Part shown: in pieces, positions 7,763 through 14,695 of the stretch
How positions within the stretch are numbered: the stretch's first letter is position 1
Layout: each line of letters begins with the position of its first letter
Origin: CAZTCJ01 sp964612085
Lineage (GTDB): Bacteria > Pseudomonadota > Alphaproteobacteria > JAJFIK01
Assembly (NCBI GenBank): GCA_964612085.1
Contig: CAZTCJ010000070.1
Location: 1-20,185 of the forward strand
Length of the DNA: 20,185 nucleotides
Direction: 5' to 3'
Position numbers and translations under genes: made by a program
The notes under the pieces: generated by a model
The model's input: the letters and a program-made list of their open reading frames with translations, nothing else
Databases searched by the model: none
What the model was told of the DNA's origin: nothing

Positions 7763-8182
7763 ATGAAGACCTTCTTATATGCCGCTCTTGGACTGATGAT
7801 GCTCGGATCCGCGGCCCACGCCCATGAAGCGCCCGATACGCCGGTCGAACCGGGGCCGGTGCCCCAGGTGCTGATGGACCATGCCCCGGTCATGCTCTAC
7901 GAAAACGATGTGGTGATCCCCTTCGTCGTGCGGCCCGACAAAACCCTGTTCTGGATCGAGATGCTGCCGAAAATCGAAAAATCCTTCGCCGGGCCCGCCA
8001 CCTGGACCTGGGAGGACAACGAATTCTGCATGTTCATCGACAATCATCCGACCGTCTGCTTCGCGCTGGAAAGCGAGCTGCAGCCTGGCAAGATCTATGA
8101 CAGCACGGTGCGCTATCTGAACGACGAGGGCGAGGAGACCGGCTCCAAGCCCTTCAGGTTCATCCTCATCCGGACGAGCTGA
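7763..8182 (+). CDS. Small secreted protein of unknown function
   Basis: A 139-aa protein with a clear Sec signal peptide, MKTFLYAALGLMMLGSAAHA, with cleavage predicted before HEAPD. The mature part of about 119 residues is Pro-rich at the start, then has aromatic beta-like segments (TLFWIEML, ATWTWEDNEF, KPFRFILI) and two cysteines, C89 and C99, which could form a disulfide in the periplasm. I do not recognise a family. The start at 7763 has caggaga just upstream and begins the signal peptide; an in-frame ATG at 7739 would put a poor eight-residue lead before it. It follows the TonB receptor by 47 bp on the same strand, so it may be cotranscribed and may work as a periplasmic or surface partner of the receptor. 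That link is inference from position only. Confidence 0.82.
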   Translation: MKTFLYAALGLMMLGSAAHAHEAPDTPVEPGPVPQVLMDHAPVMLYENDVVIPFVVRPDKTLFWIEMLPKIEKSFAGPATWTWEDNEFCMFIDNHPTVCFALESELQPGKIYDSTVRYLNDEGEETGSKPFRFILIRTS

Positions 8183-8197
8183 TCGCGCTCGAAGCAT

Positions 8198-8223
8198 GGG
8201 CGGGCGTGGTTTGCCGCCCGCCC
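8198..8223 (+). terminator. GC-rich stem-loop after the secreted-protein gene (weak terminator candidate)
   Basis: A perfect 9-bp stem, gggcgggcg (8198-8206) with cgcccgccc (8215-8223), closes an eight-base loop 15 bp after the stop codon at 8182. No T run follows, so it may stabilise the mRNA 3' end or act as a rho-assisted stop rather than as a full intrinsic terminator. Confidence 0.5.
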
Positions 8224-8235
8224 GGCACTGTGTCC

Positions 8236-8250
8236 GAGCGTTGAACGCTC
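8236..8250. repeat. 15-bp perfect palindrome upstream of the AI-2E family gene
   Basis: The sequence gagcgtt-g-aacgctc is a 7-1-7 inverted repeat located about 120 bp before the AI-2E family start codon. It could be an operator for that gene. No promoter elements nearby are convincing. Confidence 0.4.
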
Positions 8251-8294
8251 TAGCGAATCACAGCCAGCTCTTCCCGGCCTTTAAGCGTAACGGC

Positions 8295-8313
8295 GGCCGG
8301 GATTTTGTCGTGC
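8295..8313 (+). repeat. 19-bp exact repeat, copy 2 (upstream of AI-2E family gene)
   Basis: Second copy of ggccgggattttgtcgtgc, identical to 5348-5366 and on the same strand. It lies 54 bp before the AI-2E family start. Similarity does not extend beyond the 19 bases on either side. The final cgtgc can pair with gcacg at 8342-8346, again suggesting a structured or palindromic setting. Confidence 0.8.
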
Positions 8314-8367
8314 TTTTGGGCCCAAGATCGGAAAGGATAGGGCACGGTTCACCGGCGAGAGCGTTTT

Positions 8368-9468
8368 ATGACATCCGGCACGTCCTCAAGGCCCATTTCC
8401 CTGCAGTTCATTTCCATGACCCTGCTCACGGCGGTCGTGGTCGCCGTGTTCCTGGGCATGATCCAGGATTTCCTGATCGCGCTGTTTCTCGCCGCCGTCT
8501 TGAGCGGCATCCTGTTTCCCACCTACAAGCTGATCAAAGACCGGATGATGGGCGGGCGGCCCGGCGTCGCGGCGGCCGTGACGCTGACGCTGCTCTTTCT
8601 CGGCGGAATCGTGCCTTTGATGGCCCTGATCTTCCTGCTGGCGGAACAGGCTCGCGATATCGGTCAAAGCGCCATTCCCTGGATTCGGGAGCAGCTTGCC
8701 AACGATGACGGGATGGCGGCCAATCTGCCCCAATGGCTGCCGTTCCGGGAACAGATCCAGGCACTGCTGCCGGACTTTCTGGTCCGGCTCGGGGAATTGT
8801 CGGGCTCGATCAGCCAGGTGACGTTCCAACTGGCCTCGCGCGTGACCTCCAGCATCGCCGCCTTTCTCCTGGGCCTCCTGGTGTTCTTCTACGGGCTCTA
8901 TTACTTCCTGACCAAGGGCGGCCTGGTGCTGGAACGGGCCAAGGCTTATGCCCATGTCTTCGGCGGCATCCACGAGCAGGTGCTGGAGCGGGCGCTGGCG
9001 GTCTCCCAGGCGACCATACGGGGGACGCTGCTGATCGGCCTGATCCAGGGGACGCTGGCGGGGATCGGTTTCGCCATTTTCGGCGTGCAGGGCGCGGTGT
9101 TTTGGGGCGGCGTCATGGCGGTCGCCTCCTTCATCCCCATTGTCGGCCCGGCAATCGTCTGGATACCGGCGGTCTTTTATCTCCTGGCGATCAATGAGCC
9201 CTTGCAGGCGATCGGCCTGGCGGCCTGGTCGCTGATCATCGTCAGCAATATCGATAATATTCTGCGCCCGTATCTGGTGGGCCGCGAATCCAAGCTGTCG
9301 GATCTGGTGGTGCTGATCAGTACCCTGGGCGGTTTGAGCATGTTCGGGGCGGCCGGTCTCATAATCGGGCCCGTGATCGCGGCGGTCTGCATCACCATTG
9401 TGGATGCCTACGGACAAATTTTGCAGAAACATGTCTCCGGCGAGGAACAGGCGGGCAGCGGCATTTGA
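8368..9468 (+). CDS. AI-2E family (PerM/YdiK-type) membrane transporter
   Basis: A 366-aa polytopic inner-membrane protein. The N-terminal helices (TLLTAVVVAVFLGMIQDFLIALFLAAVLSGI, split by loops), the soluble middle segment with IPWIREQL and an LPDFLVRLGEL helix, and the C-terminal block GVQGAVFWGGVMAVASFIPIVGPAIVWIP then SNIDNILRPYLVGRESKL are diagnostic of this family. The DNxLRP and GREsklsdl motifs are especially typical. Some members export autoinducer-2 or act as ion antiporters, but most, including this one, have no known substrate. The start has only a weak Shine-Dalgarno (gcgagag). The gene stands alone and is convergent with the globin gene, with the two stop codons inside one short hairpin. 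Confidence 0.92.
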   Translation: MTSGTSSRPISLQFISMTLLTAVVVAVFLGMIQDFLIALFLAAVLSGILFPTYKLIKDRMMGGRPGVAAAVTLTLLFLGGIVPLMALIFLLAEQARDIGQSAIPWIREQLANDDGMAANLPQWLPFREQIQALLPDFLVRLGELSGSISQVTFQLASRVTSSIAAFLLGLLVFFYGLYYFLTKGGLVLERAKAYAHVFGGIHEQVLERALAVSQATIRGTLLIGLIQGTLAGIGFAIFGVQGAVFWGGVMAVASFIPIVGPAIVWIPAVFYLLAINEPLQAIGLAAWSLIIVSNIDNILRPYLVGRESKLSDLVVLISTLGGLSMFGAAGLIIGPVIAAVCITIVDAYGQILQKHVSGEEQAGSGI

Positions 9469-9486
9469 TCCGCTGTTCAGCGGATC
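9467..9486. terminator. Inverted repeat spanning two convergent stop codons
   Basis: gatccgctg (9467-9475) and cagcggatc (9478-9486) form a perfect 9-bp inverted repeat with only two bases between them. It overlaps the stop of the AI-2E gene (9466-9468) and the stop of the globin gene (9477-9479). It may act as a shared 3'-end hairpin in both directions. No T run follows on either strand, so true termination is uncertain. Confidence 0.5.
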
Positions 9487-9875
9487 GCGGCCAGCTCGTC
9501 GAGCAGACCGCTCCAGGCGTGCTCCATGGCGGGCGTCCAGTCATCGCCCAGCACGTCGCGGATGACATCCCGCAGGACCGTGAACATGAGCGGAAAACGG
9601 TCGTCCGGCACGCCATAGCCGTCGTGATGGAAGCGGGCGGCGGCAACGGTCGCCCGGGCCGTGTCGCTGCCTTCCGCGACCCCGATCAGACATTCAATGC
9701 ACATCTGGAGCATTTCGCCCCGGACCTGACCGCTTTTGTCGAGCACGAACAGGCGCTCGAACTCCGGGTGCAAGGCGAAGAGCCGCCCATAGACCGGATC
9801 CATCAGATCGGCCGGGTCTTCGCAGACCGCCGCCATCCGTTCCAGCGTCTCGAAGATGAGGGCGGCTTTGGTCAT
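9477..9875 (-). CDS. Globin-fold protein (bacterial haemoglobin-like)
   Basis: A 132-aa cytoplasmic protein, the size of a single-domain globin. The second half, FHHDGYGVPDDRFPLMFTV, then LRDVIRDVLGDDWTPAMEHAW, follows the globin F-G-H helix pattern 'HxGYGV...F...L...LG..WT....AW' seen in flavohaemoglobin-type proteins. H84 aligns with the proximal haem-ligand histidine; H83 is next to it. The first half, DPVYGRLFALHPEFERLF, fits the B-C helix region. It would bind haem and O2 or NO, or act as a sensor; sequence alone does not decide. It begins 23 bp after the stop of the DUF2306 gene on the same strand and is probably cotranscribed with it. The ribosome site is weak. Confidence 0.78.
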   Translation of the reverse strand: MTKAALIFETLERMAAVCEDPADLMDPVYGRLFALHPEFERLFVLDKSGQVRGEMLQMCIECLIGVAEGSDTARATVAAARFHHDGYGVPDDRFPLMFTVLRDVIRDVLGDDWTPAMEHAWSGLLDELAAIR

Positions 9876-9898
9876 GGGCGGGTCTCACGGTCCTGGTG

Positions 9899-10711
9899 TC
9901 ATAGGTATGGGCTCCACATGATGGCCCAGGTGCCGTAAATCCCCACCGCCATCAGGCCCGTCAAGAGGGTGACCACCCCGGCGGTGACGATCTTGGCTAC
10001 CGCGCTGTCTCCATCCTGAGCCCAGAAATAAAGCTCCAGAAAGGCAAGCGGCACCAGATAGTTGCCGAAGGTCCAGAAGAGATCGAACGGGCCGTCCATA
10101 GTCCGGCTCATGCCCACCGGGCCTTGATTGACGATCACCCAGGCCATCATGCCGACCCGCAGAAACCAGACGCCGCTCACCACCATAAAGGTCCGCATGG
10201 CCCAGCGCCGGTGGATGTCGATCCGGCGCGCGGCGGCGTAACGCCAGGCGATGCCTGCGAACAGGATGATCAGGATCGCATCGAGCGTGATGGCGATGGC
10301 CGCCGGGATCGACAGATAGGTACCGCGCACCCAGACCAGATAAAGCCCGCCCAGCGCCATGACGAAAGCGACGATCATATAGACGCGGCCGTTCCAGCGG
10401 TGGAAGGCGCGCGCCCTGTTCCGGATCTGGGGGGTGAGCTGGAGCAGGCCGCCCAGGGTGATGATGGCCGCCAGCAGCACATGGACCCCGAACATCAGAT
10501 TGCCGGAAGGATCGTTCTCGATATAGCCGTCGATCAGGGGCTTGTTATCCCAGTCGGCGAAGCGGCCCGAGAATGTGGACGGTCCATAAAAGGCGGCGAT
10601 GAAATAGATGAAGATCCACTGGCCGATCACGGCCGTGACGAACCAGAACGCGCCGGACCCCCTGAGCAGGGTATCCGCGAGTGAGCGGCTGGAAGCGGGG
10701 GTGGCGGACAT
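9899..10711 (-). CDS. DUF2306 family integral membrane protein
   Basis: A 270-aa inner-membrane protein with about seven hydrophobic helices. Family features are a conserved histidine in helix 2 (H77 in FGVHVLLAAI), the loop AFHRWNGRVYM (H104) and DIHRRWAMRTF (H167). The positions of these histidines near helix ends are reminiscent of haem or metal ligands in membrane cytochromes, but the DUF2306 function is not established. The start at 10711 is chosen because gagaggagag lies just upstream and the longer in-frame extension runs into the divergent AraC gene. It is followed by the globin gene, and its promoter region faces the AraC-type regulator. The pairing with a globin supports, but does not prove, a redox or haem role. 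Confidence 0.85.
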   Translation of the reverse strand: MSATPASSRSLADTLLRGSGAFWFVTAVIGQWIFIYFIAAFYGPSTFSGRFADWDNKPLIDGYIENDPSGNLMFGVHVLLAAIITLGGLLQLTPQIRNRARAFHRWNGRVYMIVAFVMALGGLYLVWVRGTYLSIPAAIAITLDAILIILFAGIAWRYAAARRIDIHRRWAMRTFMVVSGVWFLRVGMMAWVIVNQGPVGMSRTMDGPFDLFWTFGNYLVPLAFLELYFWAQDGDSAVAKIVTAGVVTLLTGLMAVGIYGTWAIMWSPYL

Positions 10712-10781
10712 GGCGAACTCTCCTCTCAGTCGCACGGAACGGGTCTGGAGGAGGGATAAGGCGCACGGCCCCCGCGATCTC

Positions 10782-10799
10782 GCCGATTTGGAAATCGGC
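10782..10799. promoter_or_regulatory. 18-bp palindrome in the divergent DUF2306 / AraC promoter region
   Basis: gccgattt-gg-aaatcggc is a perfect 8-2-8 inverted repeat, midway between the two divergent start codons (10711 and 10878). A -10-like TATGAT lies at 10838-10843 for the AraC gene, with no good -35, as often seen at activator-dependent promoters. It is the natural candidate operator for this regulator or another dimeric regulator. Confidence 0.55.
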
Positions 10800-10877
10800 A
10801 AATGTTTTTTGTCGGTCCGGACGGTCCGCTTCGGGCGTATGATGAACAGACCCGACAACGACCCCAGGAGGTAAGGC

Positions 10878-11978
10878 GTGCCGGATCTGTCCGTGCTGTC
10901 CCTGGTACAATTGACCACCGCGCTCGTGGCGCTCATCAGTGCCGGGATCGCCCTGGTGCAGCCCGCGCGCTCGCCCTTGACCACCACCTGGGCGCTGTTC
11001 TGCGCGTCCATGGTGTTTTTCATGGTGCACAATCTGACCGGGGACGAGTTGGGGGCCTTCGCCGTCCTCGTCGCCGCCGGGGGCAGCGCCACTTGCGGCT
11101 GGTTCTGGCTGTTCTCGCGCGCCCTGTTCCGGACACATGCGGCGGTGGATGTCCGCCACTATGCCGTTGCCGGGTTGATCGTCGCGCCCGCCGTGCTCGA
11201 TCACGTGGTGGTCTCGGAAAGCTGGGCGCCGGTGGTGCGCATGGGATGGACGCTCGCCAGCATGCTCAGTTCCACCATTCTGGTCCTGGCATTCTGGGAA
11301 GCCGTCCGCGGATGGAAAGACCTGCCATCGGCGGCCGAACGCCGGTTCCGCATGGGTTTTGCCGGGGCGTATGTGCTGATGGTGACAGTCTCGGTGGTCT
11401 GGGTCGGCCGTGCCGTGGAGGGCAGTTTCGCCGCCCAGATGGCAGACACGGTCAAGGCGCTGTGCGCGTTCGCCGCCGTAGGCGTGGCCGGGTTTGCCGT
11501 CTGGTACCGGCGGGCGCATCCGCTGGCGTCGGAGATGTCTTCCGTCAGGCCGCGTGCGCGCAGTGCCGTGAACGCGGATGAGGCCGCGCTCGCCCAAGCG
11601 ATCGAACGGCATATGCGCGACCACCGCAGCTATATGATCCCCAGTCTGAAAGTATCCGATCTGGCCGATCGTCTGGGCGTGCCGGACTACAAGGTCAGCC
11701 GCGCCGTCACCGGCGCTCTGGGTTGCCGGAACTTCAACCAGTTCATCAACCGCTACCGGGTCGCTCACGCCAAGCGCCTGCTGGCGGATCCGGCCTGCGC
11801 GGATCAATCGATCCTGGCCATCGGGCTCGATAGCGGTTTCGGTTCTATCGGTCCGTTCAACCGGGCCTTCAAGGAAAGTGAAGGCTTGACGCCGCGCGAG
11901 TTCCGCAGCCGCGCCCGGCAGGAAGACCCGGAGCAGGACTCTTATGCGCTGGAAGGCGCGTCTGGCTCCGTCCGTTAA
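10878..11978 (+). CDS. AraC-family transcriptional regulator with N-terminal membrane domain
   Basis: A 366-aa protein. Residues 1 to about 212 are a membrane domain of about six or seven helices (for example VALISAGIALVQ, AYVLMVTVSVVWVG, LCAFAAVGVAGFAVWY). Residues 236-348 form an AraC/XylS helix-turn-helix: LKVSDLADRLGVPDYKVSRAV for helix pair one, in separate parts, and QSILAIGLDSGFGSIGPFNRAF plus GLTPREFRSR for the second. A membrane-tethered AraC protein would sense a lipid-phase or periplasmic signal, as inferred for similar proteins. The start is GTG at 10878, chosen for the excellent aggaggtaag just upstream. It is divergent from DUF2306-globin across a 166-bp gap holding an 18-bp palindrome, so it probably controls that unit. 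The ligand is unknown. Confidence 0.9.
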   Translation: MPDLSVLSLVQLTTALVALISAGIALVQPARSPLTTTWALFCASMVFFMVHNLTGDELGAFAVLVAAGGSATCGWFWLFSRALFRTHAAVDVRHYAVAGLIVAPAVLDHVVVSESWAPVVRMGWTLASMLSSTILVLAFWEAVRGWKDLPSAAERRFRMGFAGAYVLMVTVSVVWVGRAVEGSFAAQMADTVKALCAFAAVGVAGFAVWYRRAHPLASEMSSVRPRARSAVNADEAALAQAIERHMRDHRSYMIPSLKVSDLADRLGVPDYKVSRAVTGALGCRNFNQFINRYRVAHAKRLLADPACADQSILAIGLDSGFGSIGPFNRAFKESEGLTPREFRSRARQEDPEQDSYALEGASGSVR

Positions 11979-11996
11979 CGCAAAGAAGCCCTGAAC

Positions 11997-12027
11997 AAAA
12001 AAAGGCCGGCCCCCAAAGGGACCGGCC
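11997..12027 (-). terminator. Rho-independent terminator of the fasciclin gene
   Basis: On the minus strand ggccgg...ccggcc (12022-12027 with 12004-12009), extended by a G-U pair and three C-G pairs, closes a short loop and is followed by seven U residues (complement of the A run 11997-12003). It lies 29 bp after the fasciclin stop codon. It also sits 18 bp after the AraC stop but has no T run in that direction. Confidence 0.88.
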
Positions 12028-12055
12028 CGATTTCGTGTCAAGCCTGGCTCGGCGA

Positions 12056-14695
12056 TCAGACGAAGTCGGCCATCTGATCGGGGCTGCTCAGGTCGAAGCT
12101 GTCCAAGCCGTCGAGCACCAGATCATCGATGGCGAAGGAACCCCGGCTGGTGATTTCCAGGACGCTGACATCCTCGAAGCCCAGATCGACGGTGACGATG
12201 TCGCCATCGCCCAGGCGCGGCACATGGACCTCGCCCACCAGCATGCCGTCTTCGTCATAGCCCCGCACCGTGCCGCCCTGTTCCTTGTCGAGAACTGTGA
12301 CGGCCTCTACGTCCACCGCGTTCTCGAAGTCGAAGACAAAGGTGCCGCCGCGGCCGTTGTCATCCGGGTCGCTGCTGTCGTTATCCTCGGAAATGATCAG
12401 CACATTGCCTTGGGTTTCCGTCGCCAGATCGTCGTCGCCGCCGGTCGGGTTGAGGCTGTCGAAGATCATCGCCGGGTTGGGACCGTCGTTGCGGGACGGC
12501 ACGTCCACGGTGGTGATGGTCAGGCCGAGCGCGCTGAACGCAGTCTCGACCAGATCGCCGGCGGCCAGACCCTCGCCATTGCCGTCGGTCTCGAAGTCAA
12601 GAACCACACGGGTATCGCCGGTGGCATCGTCCACGTCGATGGGCAGCAGCACCCGGTCGATGGCCTGGACCACGCCGTTGGAGGCTTCCAGATCCGTCAG
12701 ACCGTCGATCAGGCTCGGATCCTGCAGATCGGGATCGTTGTCGATCAGCGTGGTGCCGTCCACGGTGATGGTGCCGCCCTGGGCGGTGGTCACCGTGCCT
12801 TCAGACTGAAGCTGCGCCACTCTCAGGCCTTCCGGCAGCACGTGATAGAGCAGGATGTCGGTGAGCAAGCCTGGCTCGTCCGCCGAGACGAAGCCAGTGG
12901 CATCGGCCAGGAAGCCGAACACGGAGGCCTCATCGGAGGTGTCGCCGCCGAAGCCCAGATCGACCGCCAGGGCGGTGAAGGCGGAGTCCGTCGGCGCGAA
13001 GACGGTGAAGTCCGCATTCGGATCGTCGACCACCGGCAGCAGGTCGGTGGCGATCAAGGCTTCCCGCAAGAGGTCGAAATCGTCGCCATTGGTGTCGAAG
13101 CCCGTATCGCCGGAGGTCAGGATCACCAGATCGACGATGTCGGGCTGGGCGACCGTTTCTTCCACATCGATGGGCAGCAGCACCCGGTCGATGGCCTGGA
13201 CCGTACCGTTGGTGGCCTGAATGTCCGTCAGGCTGATGATGAATTCCGGATCTTCCACATCCGGATCGTTATCGATCAGCTCGATGCCGTCGACCGTGAA
13301 GGTCTCGCCGGCCAGCGTTTCGATGATGCCCTGGTCCTGCAGTTCCACCACCGTGTTAGCGCCCACTTTGGCGTGATACTCCAGGATGGTGGTCAGGGTC
13401 GCAAGGGCGTCTTCCTCGGTGCCGGTGATCTCGATCAGCCGTTCGAAAATGGCCGTGGTGACGCCCACATCGTCGAGGCCAGTGGTGTCGGCACCCAGCG
13501 TCACCGCTAGTTCGCGGAACGCCGCATCGGTCGGCGCGAAGACGGTGAAGTCACCGGGCTGAGCGAAGGTATCGGCAAGGCCGGCCACGGTCAGGGCCGC
13601 AACGAGACTTTCAAAGTCCGGATTGCTGACGGCGATGTCTGTGATCGATTGGGTGACCAGATCGAGCGGCAGCAGCACCCGGTCGATGCCTTGGACCACG
13701 CCGTTGGAAGCTTCCAGATCCGTCGCGCCGTCGATCAGAACCGGGTTCTGCAGATCGAGGTCGTTATCGATCAGCGTGGTGCCGTCCACGGTGATGGTGC
13801 CGCCCTCAGCGGTCGTCACCGTGCCTTCGGCTTGAAGTTCGGCCACTTTCCGGCCGCCCGGCAGGACGTGGTAAAGCAGGATGTCGTCGAGCAGGCCTGG
13901 CTCTTCTGCCGAGACAAAGCCGGTAGCGTCGGCCAGGAAGCCGAACACGGCGGCTTCATCGGCCACATCGCCGTCAAAGCCGAGATCGACCGCGAGAGCG
14001 GTGAAGGCGCCATCGGTCGGCGCGAAGACGGTGAAGTCCGCGTTCGGATCATCGACCACGGGCAGCAGATCGGTCGCGATCAGCGCTTCCCGCAGCAGGT
14101 CGAAATCATCGCCATTGGTGTCGAAGCCCGTGTCGCCGGAGGTCAGGATCACCAGATCCACGATGTCGGGCTGGGCAACCGCTTCCTCGAGATCAAGCGG
14201 CAGCAGCACCCGGTCGATGCCCTGGATCTTGCCGTTGGTCGCGGCAATATCCGTCAGCTCCGCGATGAATTCCGGATCTTCCACATCCGGATCGTTGTCG
14301 ATCAGCTCGTTACCATCGACGGTGAAGGTCTCACCGGCGAGCGTTTCGACAACACCTTGTTCCTGCAGTTCGGCGACCGTATTGGCACCCAGTTCCGCAT
14401 GATACTGAAGAATGGTGGTCAGGGTCGCAAGCGCGTCTTCCTCGGTGCCGGTGATCTCCACCAGGGTGTTGAAAATCGCAACCGTCACGCCCGCATCGTC
14501 CAGGCCGGTCGTGTCGGTGCCCAGCGTCACCGCCAGTTCGCGGAACGCCGCGTCGGTCGGTGCGAAAACGGTAAAATCGCCATCCTGGTCAAACGTATCG
14601 GCCAGTTCGGCAACGGTCAGCGCCGCGACCAGGCTTTCGAAATCTTCATTGCCAGCGGCAATTTGTGTGATCGTCTGGGTCGGTTCCATATCCAT
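12056..14695 (-). CDS. Four-FAS1 (fasciclin) domain extracellular protein with internal duplication
   Basis: An 879-aa, strongly acidic protein with no cysteine and very few lysines. It carries four fasciclin domains, a fold linked to cell adhesion and matrix binding. The H1 motif FTVFAPTD occurs at residues 41, 221, 383 and 563. The H2 motif NGxxQxIDRVLLP occurs at 154, 331, 496 and 673. Domains alternate as A-B-A'-B', with A'-B' an offset-342 copy of A-B. Residues from about 694 to the end form a separate beta-rich domain (VVLDFETDGNG, GNVLIISEDN, GRGGTFVFDFENAVDVE, GSFAIDDLVL). No signal peptide is present. The end, SPDQMADFV, is acidic-then-hydrophobic, as in many type I secretion substrates. 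The start at 14695 follows ggaggg; a second ATG two codons later is possible. Secretion route is inferred. Confidence 0.92.
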   Translation of the reverse strand: MDMEPTQTITQIAAGNEDFESLVAALTVAELADTFDQDGDFTVFAPTDAAFRELAVTLGTDTTGLDDAGVTVAIFNTLVEITGTEEDALATLTTILQYHAELGANTVAELQEQGVVETLAGETFTVDGNELIDNDPDVEDPEFIAELTDIAATNGKIQGIDRVLLPLDLEEAVAQPDIVDLVILTSGDTGFDTNGDDFDLLREALIATDLLPVVDDPNADFTVFAPTDGAFTALAVDLGFDGDVADEAAVFGFLADATGFVSAEEPGLLDDILLYHVLPGGRKVAELQAEGTVTTAEGGTITVDGTTLIDNDLDLQNPVLIDGATDLEASNGVVQGIDRVLLPLDLVTQSITDIAVSNPDFESLVAALTVAGLADTFAQPGDFTVFAPTDAAFRELAVTLGADTTGLDDVGVTTAIFERLIEITGTEEDALATLTTILEYHAKVGANTVVELQDQGIIETLAGETFTVDGIELIDNDPDVEDPEFIISLTDIQATNGTVQAIDRVLLPIDVEETVAQPDIVDLVILTSGDTGFDTNGDDFDLLREALIATDLLPVVDDPNADFTVFAPTDSAFTALAVDLGFGGDTSDEASVFGFLADATGFVSADEPGLLTDILLYHVLPEGLRVAQLQSEGTVTTAQGGTITVDGTTLIDNDPDLQDPSLIDGLTDLEASNGVVQAIDRVLLPIDVDDATGDTRVVLDFETDGNGEGLAAGDLVETAFSALGLTITTVDVPSRNDGPNPAMIFDSLNPTGGDDDLATETQGNVLIISEDNDSSDPDDNGRGGTFVFDFENAVDVEAVTVLDKEQGGTVRGYDEDGMLVGEVHVPRLGDGDIVTVDLGFEDVSVLEITSRGSFAIDDLVLDGLDSFDLSSPDQMADFV
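12629..13654 (-). repeat. Internal 1026-bp repeat, second copy (FAS1 A'-B')
   Basis: This encodes residues 348-689 of the fasciclin protein and aligns without gaps to 13655-14680. Three separate landmarks (near 12685/13711, 13091/14117 and 13241/14267) are each exactly 1026 bp apart. Differences in the inspected segments include many third-base changes. Confidence 0.9.
13655..14680 (-). repeat. Internal 1026-bp repeat, first copy (FAS1 A-B)
   Basis: This encodes residues 6-347 of the fasciclin protein and is the partner of 12629-13654. The join between copies comes right after the second H2 motif, so the duplication respects domain borders. The span from GDTGFDTNGDDF to NADFTVFAPTD is identical in protein in both copies. 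Confidence 0.9.

Noticed and set aside
10545..12041. A 498-codon minus-strand frame opposite the AraC gene
   Set aside because: It covers the clear AraC HTH region in antisense and crosses the divergent promoter region. It is not a protein family I recognise.
12629..14680. The repeated structure as a CRISPR or satellite array
   Set aside because: The period is 1026 bp, in frame, and encodes FAS1 domains; there are no short repeats with unique spacers.
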